Part shown: positions 1 to 5,874 of the stretch, in pieces
Layout of the letters: every line of letters begins with the position of its first letter
How positions within the stretch are numbered: the stretch's first letter is position 1
Source of the DNA: JBDHRG01 sp039807445
Lineage (GTDB): Bacteria; Pseudomonadota; Gammaproteobacteria; Competibacterales; Competibacteraceae
Direction: 5' to 3'
Assembly (NCBI GenBank): GCA_039807445.1
Contig: JBDHRG010000155.1
Span: 1 to 8,860 of the forward strand
DNA: 8,860 nucleotides
The notes under the pieces: model-generated
The model's database searches: none
The model's input: only the letters and a program-made list of their open reading frames with translations
What the model was told of the DNA's origin: nothing
Translations under genes and position numbers: made by a program

Positions 1-65
1 TGTTCGCGGCGGCGCGCGTGCGCATCCAGGGGCGCGTGATCGGGCAGTTGCGGCTGTACCACTGA
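1..65 (+). CDS. 3' end of an unidentified protein (partial)
   Basis: An open frame enters from the left edge (codons start at position 3) and stops at TGA 63-65. Its last 20 residues read FAAARVRIQGRVIGQLRLYH. The codons are GC-rich and the frame is compatible with a real gene, but the fragment is too short to assign a family. The next gene on the same strand starts 41-65 bp downstream, so the two could be co-transcribed. Confidence 0.4.
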   Translation, partial: FAAARVRIQGRVIGQLRLYH

Positions 66-130
66 ACCGGTCGCCGGCGCGGGCGTGAGCCGGAGGGCGG
101 AGGTCGATGACGAGCGAGGAGGGGTGTGCG

Positions 131-286
131 ATGCGGGCGACGACGTGGCAGAGGCAGATCGAAGCGTTCGGAGCGGACACGGGCACGCGCCGTGGCTTGG
201 GGCTGCGGCGGCTGGCGATCCGAGCCTACCGGCGCGGCTGGATCGGTTGCCGCACCTTCGCACGGCTGCTGGCACGGATCGAGTAG
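131..286 (+). CDS. Small basic protein of unknown function, possible helix-turn-helix remnant
   Basis: A 51-residue ORF starts at ATG 131 and stops at TAG 284-286. The start is preceded by a strong ribosome binding site (GAGGAGGGG, about 115-123). An in-frame ATG at 107, also behind a GGAGG, would give 59 residues; I prefer 131 for its spacing. The protein is very arginine-rich. Its second half (LGLRRLAIRAYRRGWIGCRT then FARLLARIE) looks like the 'LAL..Y..G.IS..KLA.LL' helix pair of small DNA-binding or antitoxin proteins such as UPF0175 or the tail of XRE/ImmA-type regulators. That likeness is by eye and weak, and the protein ends where those families continue, so it may be a truncated copy. 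No toxin partner is visible downstream. It may equally be an uncharacterised small protein or not expressed. Confidence 0.4.
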   Translation: MRATTWQRQIEAFGADTGTRRGLGLRRLAIRAYRRGWIGCRTFARLLARIE

Positions 287-299
287 TTGGCGGGGCGGG

Positions 300-328
300 T
301 TTCCGGCGGCGCGTTCGCGGCAAATACT
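300..328 (+). promoter_or_regulatory. Weak candidate sigma-70 promoter for ald
   Basis: TTTCCG (300-305) and AATACT (323-328) are separated by 17 bp in the gap between the small ORF and ald. The -10 matches TATAAT at four of six positions; the -35 is poor. It is the only AT-leaning patch in this otherwise very GC-rich gap and lies about 47 bp before the ald start codon. This is suggestive only. Confidence 0.2.
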
Positions 329-374
329 TCGGGGCATCCCGCTCGAACCAGGCCGGTCGGCCGCGGAGGTCGCG

Positions 375-1493
375 ATGCGCATCGGAGTGCCCAAAGAGGT
401 CAAGAACCACGAGTACCGCGTCGGCCTGGTGCCGGGTAGCGTGCGCGAGCTCGTGCACCATGGTCACGAAGTCTGCGTCGAGCGCGGCGCCGGTGCCGGC
501 ATCGGCATCGCCGACGAGGTCTACCGCACCGCCGGTGCCACCGTGCTCGAGACCGCGGCCGAGGTGTTCGCGCGCGCCGAGCTGATCGTCAAGGTCAAGG
601 AGCCGCAGCCGGCCGAATGCCGGATGCTACGCCCGGGGCAGGTGCTTTTCACCTACCTGCACTTGGCGCCGGACCCGGAGCAGGCGCGGCTGCTGCTGGC
701 GTCGGACGCGCTCGCCATCGCCTACGAGACCGTCACCGGCGCGCACGGTGGCTTGCCGCTGCTGGCGCCGATGAGCGAGGTCGCCGGGCGGATGGCGATC
801 CAGGCCGGTGCGCACTGCCTGGAAAAGTCGTGCGGCGGCGCCGGCATCCTGCTCGGTGGCGTGCCCGGCGTCGAGGCGGCGCACGTGGTGGTGCTCGGCG
901 GCGGCGTGGTCGGCACCCAGGCGATCCGCATCGCGGCGGGCATGGAGGCGCGCGTGACCGTGATCGACCGCTCGCTCGAACGGCTGAAGGAACTCGACCT
1001 GCTGTTCGGCAGCCGGCTGAACACGAGCTACGCGACGCGCGACAATATCGAGCGCTACGTCGAAGATGCCGACCTGGTGATCGGCGCGGTGCTGGTGCCC
1101 GGCGCCGCGGCGCCGCGGCTGGTCACGCGCGCCATGGTCGGGCGCATGAAGCCGGGGGCGGTGATCGTCGACGTCGCGATCGACCAGGGCGGCTGCTGCG
1201 AGACCAGCCACCCGACCACGCACACCGACCCGACCTTCGTCGTCGACGGCGTGGTGCACTACTGCGTCGCCAACATGCCGGGTGCGGTCGCGCGCACATC
1301 GGCCTTCGCGCTGAACAACGCCACGCTGCCCTATGTGCTGGCGCTGGCCGACAAGGGCTGCCGCCGGGCGCTGCTCGACGATCCGCACCTGCGCGCCGGG
1401 CTCAACGTCCACCGCGGCCAGATCACGCACGAAGCGGTCGCCGCGGCGCTGGGGCTGCCGTACCGGCCGGCGCTGGAGGTGCTGGCATCGTGA
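375..1493 (+). CDS. ald: Alanine dehydrogenase
   Basis: NAD-dependent L-alanine dehydrogenase (cytoplasmic), interconverting L-alanine and pyruvate plus ammonium. The 372-residue product matches the usual family length of about 371. The start at ATG 375 has GGAGG at 365-369, and the protein opens MRIGVPKEVK, the normal family start; the frame is open further upstream, but that translation is arginine-rich junk. Key residues fall at the positions known from characterised enzymes: substrate-binding Arg15 and Lys75 (VKVKEPQ), catalytic His96 (YLHLA), the Rossmann glycine motif at 174-180 (LGGGVVG), Asp198 for the NAD ribose, and catalytic Asp270 (DVAIDQGG). The related transhydrogenase alpha subunit is longer and lacks this full set. 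It is monocistronic or follows the small ORF; comF lies tail-to-tail behind it. No Lrp-type regulator gene is adjacent. Confidence 0.96.
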   Translation: MRIGVPKEVKNHEYRVGLVPGSVRELVHHGHEVCVERGAGAGIGIADEVYRTAGATVLETAAEVFARAELIVKVKEPQPAECRMLRPGQVLFTYLHLAPDPEQARLLLASDALAIAYETVTGAHGGLPLLAPMSEVAGRMAIQAGAHCLEKSCGGAGILLGGVPGVEAAHVVVLGGGVVGTQAIRIAAGMEARVTVIDRSLERLKELDLLFGSRLNTSYATRDNIERYVEDADLVIGAVLVPGAAAPRLVTRAMVGRMKPGAVIVDVAIDQGGCCETSHPTTHTDPTFVVDGVVHYCVANMPGAVARTSAFALNNATLPYVLALADKGCRRALLDDPHLRAGLNVHRGQITHEAVAAALGLPYRPALEVLAS

Positions 1494-1550
1494 GGGGAGA
1501 GGGAGTGAGGACGTGGTGAGGGCATAGCGCTCTGCAGCATGCTGCCTCAC
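1489..1550. repeat. Imperfect inverted repeat after ald, possible bidirectional terminator
   Basis: The ald stop region carries G-rich direct units on the + strand (GTGAGGGG, GTGAGG, GTGAGGGCA at 1516-1524). These are complementary to the TGCCTCAC at 1543-1550 and to the C-rich heptamers that follow. The tightest stem is GTGAGGGCA (1516-1524) against TGCCTCAC (1543-1550), with one bulged G and an 18-nt loop. It sits between two convergent genes, where a terminator is expected, but no U-tract follows on either strand, so a standard intrinsic terminator is not proven. Confidence 0.45.
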
Positions 1551-1590
1551 CCCTCACCCCTCACCCCTCACCCCTCACCCCTCACCCCTC
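1545..1590. repeat. Heptamer tandem repeat (CCTCACC)n; minus strand is (GGGGTGA)n, quadruplex-type
   Basis: A perfect 7-bp tandem repeat covers 46 bp, about 6.6 copies. C4 tracts lie at 1550-1553, 1557-1560, 1564-1567, 1571-1574, 1578-1581 and 1585-1588, each separated by TCA. Read on the minus strand (the comF sense strand) this is six GGGG runs with identical TGA loops, which fits a canonical four-tract G-quadruplex motif with room to shift register. The comF stop TGA (1584-1582) is the first loop, and the last comF codons GAG GGG form the first tract. Because the period is 7, TGA falls in all three frames, so any stop-codon readthrough of comF would end at once. Confidence 0.85.
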
Positions 1591-2298
1591 GGGCGGCGGC
1601 GGCGTCCGCGCCACCGCCCACGCCTCGACCGTCTCGACCCCGGCCGCCTTCAGCGCACGCGCGAGCGCGGCCAGCGTCTGGCCGGTGGTGATCACGTCGT
1701 CGACCAGCGCCACGTGGCGCACCGGCAGCGGCCGGCGCAGCGCGAAGGCGCCGGCGACGTTGCGTGCCCGCGCCGCGCGCGGCAGGTCCGACTGCGCGGC
1801 GGTCGCACGCACCCGCAGCGCGTAGCCTTCGAGCACCGGCAAGCCCAGGCGCCGCGCGGCGGCGCGCGCGATCTCGGCCGCCTGGTTGAAGCCGCGGCTG
1901 CGCAGCCGCGCCGGGTGCAGCGGCACCGGCAGCAGCGCCGCAGGGGCGGGGGCTGCCCGCGCCGCGGCGCTGTCGGCGAGCAGCGCGCCCAAGGTACGCG
2001 CCACCGCCAGCCGCCGGTGGAACTTCAACGCGCGCACCAGCGCATCGAGCGGGTGGGCGTAGCGGAACGGTACCCAAGCGGCGTCGAAGGCGGGCGGCAC
2101 CGCCAGGCAGCGGCCGCACACCGGGCCGCCGGCGCCGGTCAGCGGCTCGGCGCAGCGCGCACAGGCCGGTGCGTTGCGCGGCAGCGCGGCGCGACAGCCG
2201 GTGCACAGATCGAGCCCCTCGGCGCCGGGGGCCGTGCACAGCAGACAGGTCGGCGGGAACAGCGTCGATTGCAGCTTTTCCAGCCAGATGTAAACCAT
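1582..2298 (-). CDS. comF: ComF family phosphoribosyltransferase-like protein
   Basis: ComF/GntX family protein of 238 residues. The family has a zinc-ribbon N-terminus and a type I phosphoribosyltransferase fold; it is linked to DNA uptake in competent bacteria, and its exact reaction is not settled. Four CxxC pairs are visible (Cys18/21, 32/35, 46/49, 61/64), fitting metal binding. They are followed by the conserved RSRGFNQ (133-139) and the PRPP-loop signature LVDDVITTG (198-206). I chose ATG 2298 because GGGAGA lies 5-10 bases upstream and the next residues (WLEKLQSTLFPPTC) match the usual family start. An in-frame GTG at 2331 would add 11 residues but would place a promoter and an operator inside the gene. 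Its first codons overlap the BirA-type operator, so biotin status might affect it. ComF genes next to bio genes are known in Pseudomonas. Confidence 0.92.
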   Translation of the reverse strand: MVYIWLEKLQSTLFPPTCLLCTAPGAEGLDLCTGCRAALPRNAPACARCAEPLTGAGGPVCGRCLAVPPAFDAAWVPFRYAHPLDALVRALKFHRRLAVARTLGALLADSAAARAAPAPAALLPVPLHPARLRSRGFNQAAEIARAAARRLGLPVLEGYALRVRATAAQSDLPRAARARNVAGAFALRRPLPVRHVALVDDVITTGQTLAALARALKAAGVETVEAWAVARTPPPPEG

Positions 2299-2319
2299 CT
2301 TGGTCTCCCACGGTTGACA
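2289..2319 (+). promoter_or_regulatory. BirA (biotin repressor) operator
   Basis: TGTAAACC (2289-2296), 15 bases, then GGTTGACA (2312-2319). This matches the proteobacterial BirA operator consensus TTGTAAACC-N14/15-GGTTTACAA; the two half-sites are inverted copies with one mismatch (A to C). The right half contains the whole -35 box of the biotin operon promoter (TTGACA, 2314-2319), so holo-BirA binding would block RNA polymerase. The left half covers comF codons 1-3 (start codon 2298-2296). The BirA gene is not in the window; the prediction requires a BirA with an N-terminal DNA-binding domain in this organism. Confidence 0.87.
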
Positions 2320-2341
2320 GTCGGGGTTCACCGGCTACCAT
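2314..2341 (+). promoter_or_regulatory. Sigma-70 promoter of the biotin operon
   Basis: A consensus -35 TTGACA (2314-2319) and a -10 TACCAT (2336-2341, four of six matches) are separated by 16 bp. Transcription would start near 2348 and leave a leader of about 44 nt before the first gene at 2392. The overlap of its -35 with the BirA operator supports both calls. No separate strong promoter is seen before bioB, so the membrane protein gene and bioBFHCD are probably transcribed together from here. Confidence 0.7.
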
Positions 2342-2391
2342 GGCCGCACCTTGCGGCAGCCCGCCGCGTCTGCACGAGGGATGCCCCCGCG

Positions 2392-2799
2392 ATGTCGAAC
2401 GACGCGTCCGCCACCACCTCCTCGCCCCGCATCGCCAGCGCCGAGCAGGCGCGGCGTGCGGCGTCGATGATGAACTATGGCAATCTGCTGGCGATCCTGG
2501 TGCCGGTGCCGTTCCTGATCCTGTGGTTCGGCGGCTCGATGCTGGTCTACGCGATGAATCGCCACCACCCGAATCCGCGGGTCGGGCACTACACGCAGCA
2601 GGCCGCGTACCGCTTCTACGGCATCGTCGGCTTCTTCACCGCAGCCGCGATGTTCATCCCCGCCAGCGACGCCCGCCTGATCTATGCGCTGTGCTGGGGG
2701 CTGGCCGCGCTGGTGCTGGTGCCCTGGTCGATCCTCGACCTGGTCCGCATCCGCCGCGAGCGCTGGCAAGACACCCCGATCGAAGACCACCACCGTTGA
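2392..2799 (+). CDS. Small three-helix membrane protein of unknown function, first gene of the biotin operon
   Basis: A 135-residue protein I cannot assign to a named family. A polar N-terminus of about 28 residues is followed by three likely membrane helices: roughly 32-55 (LLAILVPVPFLILWFGGSML...), 73-91 and 96-118. A short basic and acidic tail (RIRRERW...EDHHR) closes it. The loop after helix 1 has a distinctive NRHHPNPRVGHYTQQAAYRF stretch, rich in His and aromatic residues, which looks conserved rather than random. There is no signal peptide. ATG 2392 has GAGGG at 2376-2380, a slightly long spacing of 11; the double ATG at 2467 (Met26/27) just before helix 1 is an alternative. It is the first gene after the BirA-controlled promoter and ends 17 bp before bioB, so it should be co-regulated with biotin synthesis. 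A role in biotin or precursor transport is possible but nothing in the sequence shows it; it is much too small to be BioY. Confidence 0.82.
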   Translation: MSNDASATTSSPRIASAEQARRAASMMNYGNLLAILVPVPFLILWFGGSMLVYAMNRHHPNPRVGHYTQQAAYRFYGIVGFFTAAAMFIPASDARLIYALCWGLAALVLVPWSILDLVRIRRERWQDTPIEDHHR

Positions 2800-2816
2800 G
2801 CCCCGGAGACCCCGCC

Positions 2817-3839
2817 ATGCAGATCGGTGCCATCCGCCACGACTGGACCCACGCCGAGGTCGCCGCGCTGTTCGCGCTGCCCTTCAACGACCTGCTGTTC
2901 CAGGCGCAGACCGTGCACCGGCAGCGCTTCGACCCCAACGCGGTACAGGTCAGCACGCTGCTGTCGATCAAGACCGGCGCCTGCCCCGAAGATTGTGCCT
3001 ACTGTCCGCAGAGCGCGCGCTACGACACCGGTGTCGAGCGCGAGGCGCTGCTGCCGGTCGACGAGGTGCTCGCCGCGGCGCGTGCCGCCCGGGCCAGCGG
3101 CGCGACCCGCTTCTGCATGGGCGCGGCCTGGCGCAGCCCCAAGGACCGCGACCTCGAGCGCGTCGAAGCGATGGTGCGCGAAGTCAAGGCGCTGGGGCTC
3201 GAGACCTGCGTCACGCTGGGCATGCTCAGGCGCGAACAGGCGCAGCGGCTGAAGGACGCCGGCCTCGACTACTACAACCACAACCTCGACACCTCGCCCG
3301 AATTCTACGGCGCGGTGATCACCACGCGCAGCTACGAAGACCGTCTCGACACGCTGGCGCACGTGCGCGAAGCCGGGATCAAGGTCTGCTGCGGCGGCAT
3401 CCTCGGCATGGGCGAAACCGTGCGCGACCGCGCCGGGCTGCTGATCCAGCTCGCGAACCTGGAAACGCATCCGGAGAGCGTGCCGATCAACCAGCTGGTC
3501 CAGGTCGAGGGCACGCCGCTGTTCGGCACCGCCGAGCTCGACGGCCTCGACTTCGTGCGCACCATCGCCGTGGCGCGGATCATGATGCCGGCCTCGCACG
3601 TGCGGCTGTCGGCCGGTCGCACCGCGATGAGCGACGAGCTGCAGGCGCTGTGCTTCGCCGCCGGCGCCAACTCGATCTTCTACGGCGACAAGCTGCTGAC
3701 CACCGCCAACCCCGAGCTCGACCGCGACCGCGCGCTGTTCGCCAGGCTCGGCCTGAAGGGCTTCGAGCACGTGGTCGAGGAGGTGCCGGCGACGGGGGGC
3801 TGCGGCTCGGGCTGTGGCTGCGCCTCGGCGCCGCTTTGA
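2817..3839 (+). CDS. bioB: Biotin synthase
   Basis: Radical-SAM enzyme that inserts sulfur into dethiobiotin, the last step of biotin synthesis. It has 340 residues (E. coli 346). ATG 2817 has GGAGA at 2805-2809, seven bases upstream. The radical-SAM cluster motif CxxxCxxC is Cys56/60/63 (ACPEDCAYCPQ). The [2Fe-2S] ligands align with E. coli at a constant +3 offset: Cys100, Cys131, Cys191 and Arg263. YNHNLDTSPEFY, VCCGGILGMGE and SAGR are also present, so the enzyme looks fully functional. The C-terminus carries a glycine/cysteine-rich tail (GGCGSGCGC, Cys329/333/335) outside the catalytic barrel. It is second in the operon; bioF begins 7 bp after its stop, or overlaps it if an earlier bioF start is used. 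Confidence 0.98.
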   Translation: MQIGAIRHDWTHAEVAALFALPFNDLLFQAQTVHRQRFDPNAVQVSTLLSIKTGACPEDCAYCPQSARYDTGVEREALLPVDEVLAAARAARASGATRFCMGAAWRSPKDRDLERVEAMVREVKALGLETCVTLGMLRREQAQRLKDAGLDYYNHNLDTSPEFYGAVITTRSYEDRLDTLAHVREAGIKVCCGGILGMGETVRDRAGLLIQLANLETHPESVPINQLVQVEGTPLFGTAELDGLDFVRTIAVARIMMPASHVRLSAGRTAMSDELQALCFAAGANSIFYGDKLLTTANPELDRDRALFARLGLKGFEHVVEEVPATGGCGSGCGCASAPL

Positions 3840-3846
3840 GTCTGTC

Positions 3847-5022
3847 GTGTACGACCTGAACGCCGAGCTCGCGGCGCTGCGCGCGCAGGCGCTGTACCGC
3901 GCGCGGCGCACGGTCGACGGGCCGCAGGGGCCGCGGCTGGCGCTCGACGGGCGCGAAGTGCTCGGCTTCTGCAGCAACGACTACCTGGGGCTCGCCGCCG
4001 ACCCGCGGCTGCGCGCGGCGCTGGTGCGCGCCGCCGAGCGCTACGGTGTCGGCAGCGGCGCGGCGCACCTGGTGTGCGGCCACAGCCGCGAGCACGCCAC
4101 GCTCGAAGACGAACTGGCCGAGTTCACCGGCCGGCCGCGGGCGCTGTTGTTCTCGACCGGCTACATGGCCAACCTCGGCACGCTGGCAGCGCTCGCCGGG
4201 CGCGGTGACGCCGTGCTCGAAGACCGGCTGAACCACGCTTCGCTGCTCGATGGCGGCTTGCTGTCGGGGGCGAGGCTCAGCCGCTACCCGCACGCCGATG
4301 CCGCGGCGCTCGAGGCCAGGCTCGCCGCGAGCGCAGGCAGCGGCGCACGGCTCGTCGTCACCGACGGCGTGTTCAGCATGGATGGCGACCTCGCGCCGCT
4401 GCCCGCGCTCGCCGCCGCCTGCCGCCGTCACGGCGCCTGGCTGGTGGCCGACGATGCGCACGGCTTCGGCGTGCTCGGGCCGCAGGGGCGCGGCAGCACC
4501 GCGCACTTCGGGCTGGGGTCCGAGGACGTGCCGGTGCTGATCGGCACGCTCGGCAAGGCCTTCGGCAGCTCGGGCGCCTTCGTCGCCGGCTCGGAAGACC
4601 TGGTCGAATACCTGATCCAGAAGGCGCGCAGCTACATGTTCACCACCGCGACGCCGCCGGCGGTCGCCGCGGCGTCGCGCGCGGGCCTGGCGATCGCGCG
4701 TGCCGAGGACTGGCGCCGCGACAAGCTGCGCGCGCTGATCGCGCGCTTTCGCGCCGGCGCGCAGCAGCTCGACCTGCGGCTGATGCCCTCCGAGACGCCG
4801 ATCCAGCCGATCCTGATCGGCTCGGCCGCACGCGCGCTCGAAGCGTCGCAAGCGCTGCTGGATGGCGGCCTCTGGGTCGGCGCGATCCGCCCGCCGACGG
4901 TGCCGGCGGGCGCGAGCCGGCTGCGCGTGACGCTGAGCGCCGCGCACGATGAGCACCACGTCGACCGCCTGCTCGCCGCGCTGGATGCGATCCGGCCGCT
5001 GCTATGCAGGGATGGGGAATGA
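3847..5022 (+). CDS. bioF: 8-amino-7-oxononanoate synthase
   Basis: PLP-dependent enzyme of the alpha-oxoamine synthase family that condenses pimeloyl-ACP (or -CoA) with L-alanine to give KAPA, releasing CO2. It has 391 residues with GTG 3847 as start. That start gives MYDLNAELAALRAQALYR, which parallels the opening of other BioF proteins. GTG 3814 would add 11 residues (MAAPRRRFESV) and overlap bioB by 26 bp. Neither start has a strong ribosome binding site, so translational coupling to bioB is likely. Motifs: FCSNDYLGL (41-49), a glycine-rich GVGSGAAHLVCGH (67-79), His130 (LNHASLLDG) to stack on PLP, DDAHGFG with Asp202 and His205, and the PLP lysine Lys237 in GTLGKAFGSSG. All catalytic residues are present. 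The related Kbl and ALAS enzymes share the fold, but the operon fixes the assignment. Confidence 0.96.
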   Translation: MYDLNAELAALRAQALYRARRTVDGPQGPRLALDGREVLGFCSNDYLGLAADPRLRAALVRAAERYGVGSGAAHLVCGHSREHATLEDELAEFTGRPRALLFSTGYMANLGTLAALAGRGDAVLEDRLNHASLLDGGLLSGARLSRYPHADAAALEARLAASAGSGARLVVTDGVFSMDGDLAPLPALAAACRRHGAWLVADDAHGFGVLGPQGRGSTAHFGLGSEDVPVLIGTLGKAFGSSGAFVAGSEDLVEYLIQKARSYMFTTATPPAVAAASRAGLAIARAEDWRRDKLRALIARFRAGAQQLDLRLMPSETPIQPILIGSAARALEASQALLDGGLWVGAIRPPTVPAGASRLRVTLSAAHDEHHVDRLLAALDAIRPLLCRDGE

Positions 5023-5073
5023 GGATCGGGTGACGAGGCATGGGCGAGGCCCTTAGCCCCCATCCCCGCGCAT
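5004..5073. repeat. Imperfect palindrome spanning the bioF stop codon
   Basis: GGGATGGGG (5009-5017) is perfectly complementary to CCCCATCCC (5058-5066). Outer ATGC (5004-5007) and GCAT (5070-5073) extend the stem past small bulges. A second pair, GTGACG (5030-5035) and CGTCAC (5075-5080), overlaps it and could form an alternative fold. The left arm lies in the last bioF codons and the right arm in the 78-bp gap before bioH, the only sizeable gap inside bioBFHCD. No U-tract follows, so complete termination is unlikely; it could protect upstream mRNA or lower expression of bioHCD. Confidence 0.5.
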
Positions 5074-5100
5074 CCGTCACTGCCGAGGGGCATCGTAAAG

Positions 5101-5874
5101 GTGAACGAACTGCAAGTCCGCCACTATGGTGCGGGTCCGGACATCGTGCTCTTGCACGGCTGGGGCATGCACGGCGGCGTCTGGGAAGGCACGGTCGAGG
5201 CGCTGGCCGGCGACTGGCGGGTCACGGTGATCGATCTGCCCGGCCACGGCGCGAATCGGCCGCTGCCGCTGGGGCGCGACTTGCGCGCCCTGGCGGCGGG
5301 TGTGGCGGCGGTGGCACCCGAGCGTGCAGCCTGGCTGGGCTGGTCGCTCGGCGGTCTGGTCGCGACGCGACTGGCGCTCGATGCGCCGGGACGCGTGGTG
5401 CGGCTGCTGCTGGTCGGCGCCAACGCCTGCTTCGCGCAGCGCCCCGACTGGCCGCACGCGATGGCAGCGGCAACGCTGGCAGCCTTCGCCACGAGCCTGG
5501 CACGCGACTGGCGCGCGACGCTGAAGCGCTTCCTCGCACTGGAAGTGCTCGACAGCGACAGGGCCGCCGAGCAGTTGCGCGAGTTCAGGCGCATCGTCTT
5601 CGACGGCGGCGCCGAACCCGATCCGGCCGCGCTCGTCGACGGCCTGGCGCTGCTCGAGACCGAAGACCTGCGCGCCGAGCTGCCGCGGCTCGCCTGCCCG
5701 GTGCGGCTGCTGCTGGGCCGCCGCGACAACCTGGTGCCGGTCGACGCTGGCCCGGCGCTGCTGCCGCGGCTCGCCGACGGCAAGCTGCACGTGTTCGAGC
5801 GCAGCGCCCACGCGCCCTTCCTGTCCCACCCCGAGGCCTTCGCCGCGCAGCTGAAGGTATTCCTGCATGACTGA
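5101..5874 (+). CDS. bioH: Pimeloyl-ACP methyl ester carboxylesterase
   Basis: Alpha/beta-hydrolase that cleaves the methyl ester of pimeloyl-ACP, ending the disguised-intermediate route started by BioC. It has 257 residues, against 256 in E. coli BioH. It starts at GTG 5101, with a moderate AGGGG at 5086-5090. LLHGWGMHGGVW (17-28) supplies the oxyanion region. Ser82 sits in the nucleophile elbow GWSLGG, the same position as in E. coli. Asp209 (GRRDNLVP) and His237 (SAHAPF) complete the triad. Its place between bioF and bioC supports BioH over other hydrolases of this fold. Its last 8 bp overlap bioC (ATGACTGA), suggesting translational coupling. It follows the 78-bp palindromic gap after bioF. 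Confidence 0.94.
   Translation: MNELQVRHYGAGPDIVLLHGWGMHGGVWEGTVEALAGDWRVTVIDLPGHGANRPLPLGRDLRALAAGVAAVAPERAAWLGWSLGGLVATRLALDAPGRVVRLLLVGANACFAQRPDWPHAMAAATLAAFATSLARDWRATLKRFLALEVLDSDRAAEQLREFRRIVFDGGAEPDPAALVDGLALLETEDLRAELPRLACPVRLLLGRRDNLVPVDAGPALLPRLADGKLHVFERSAHAPFLSHPEAFAAQLKVFLHD

Noticed and set aside
126..374. Long in-frame upstream extension of ald
   Set aside because: The extension is arginine/glycine/serine-rich without family similarity, overlaps the small ORF, and the normal ald start at 375 has a good ribosome binding site.
627..1550. Long minus-strand open frames opposite ald (and similar ones opposite bioB, bioF, bioH, bioC and the response regulator)
   Set aside because: They are compositional shadows in a very GC-rich genome: Arg/Ala/His-rich translations with no recognisable motifs, lying opposite genes with intact catalytic residues.
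1545..1590. Short direct repeats considered as a CRISPR-like array
   Set aside because: The unit is 7 bp with no spacers; it is a simple tandem repeat.
2343..2357. Hairpin GCCGCA-CCT-TGCGGC near the biotin transcript start, considered as an attenuator or riboswitch
   Set aside because: It overlaps the predicted transcription start, has a 6-bp stem and no U-tract or alternative pairing partner; the BirA operator already explains biotin control.
1714..2391. Upstream in-frame extension of the membrane protein gene across comF
   Set aside because: It lies opposite comF, is Arg/Gln-rich without motifs, and the predicted promoter and transcription start (about 2348) lie downstream of most of it.
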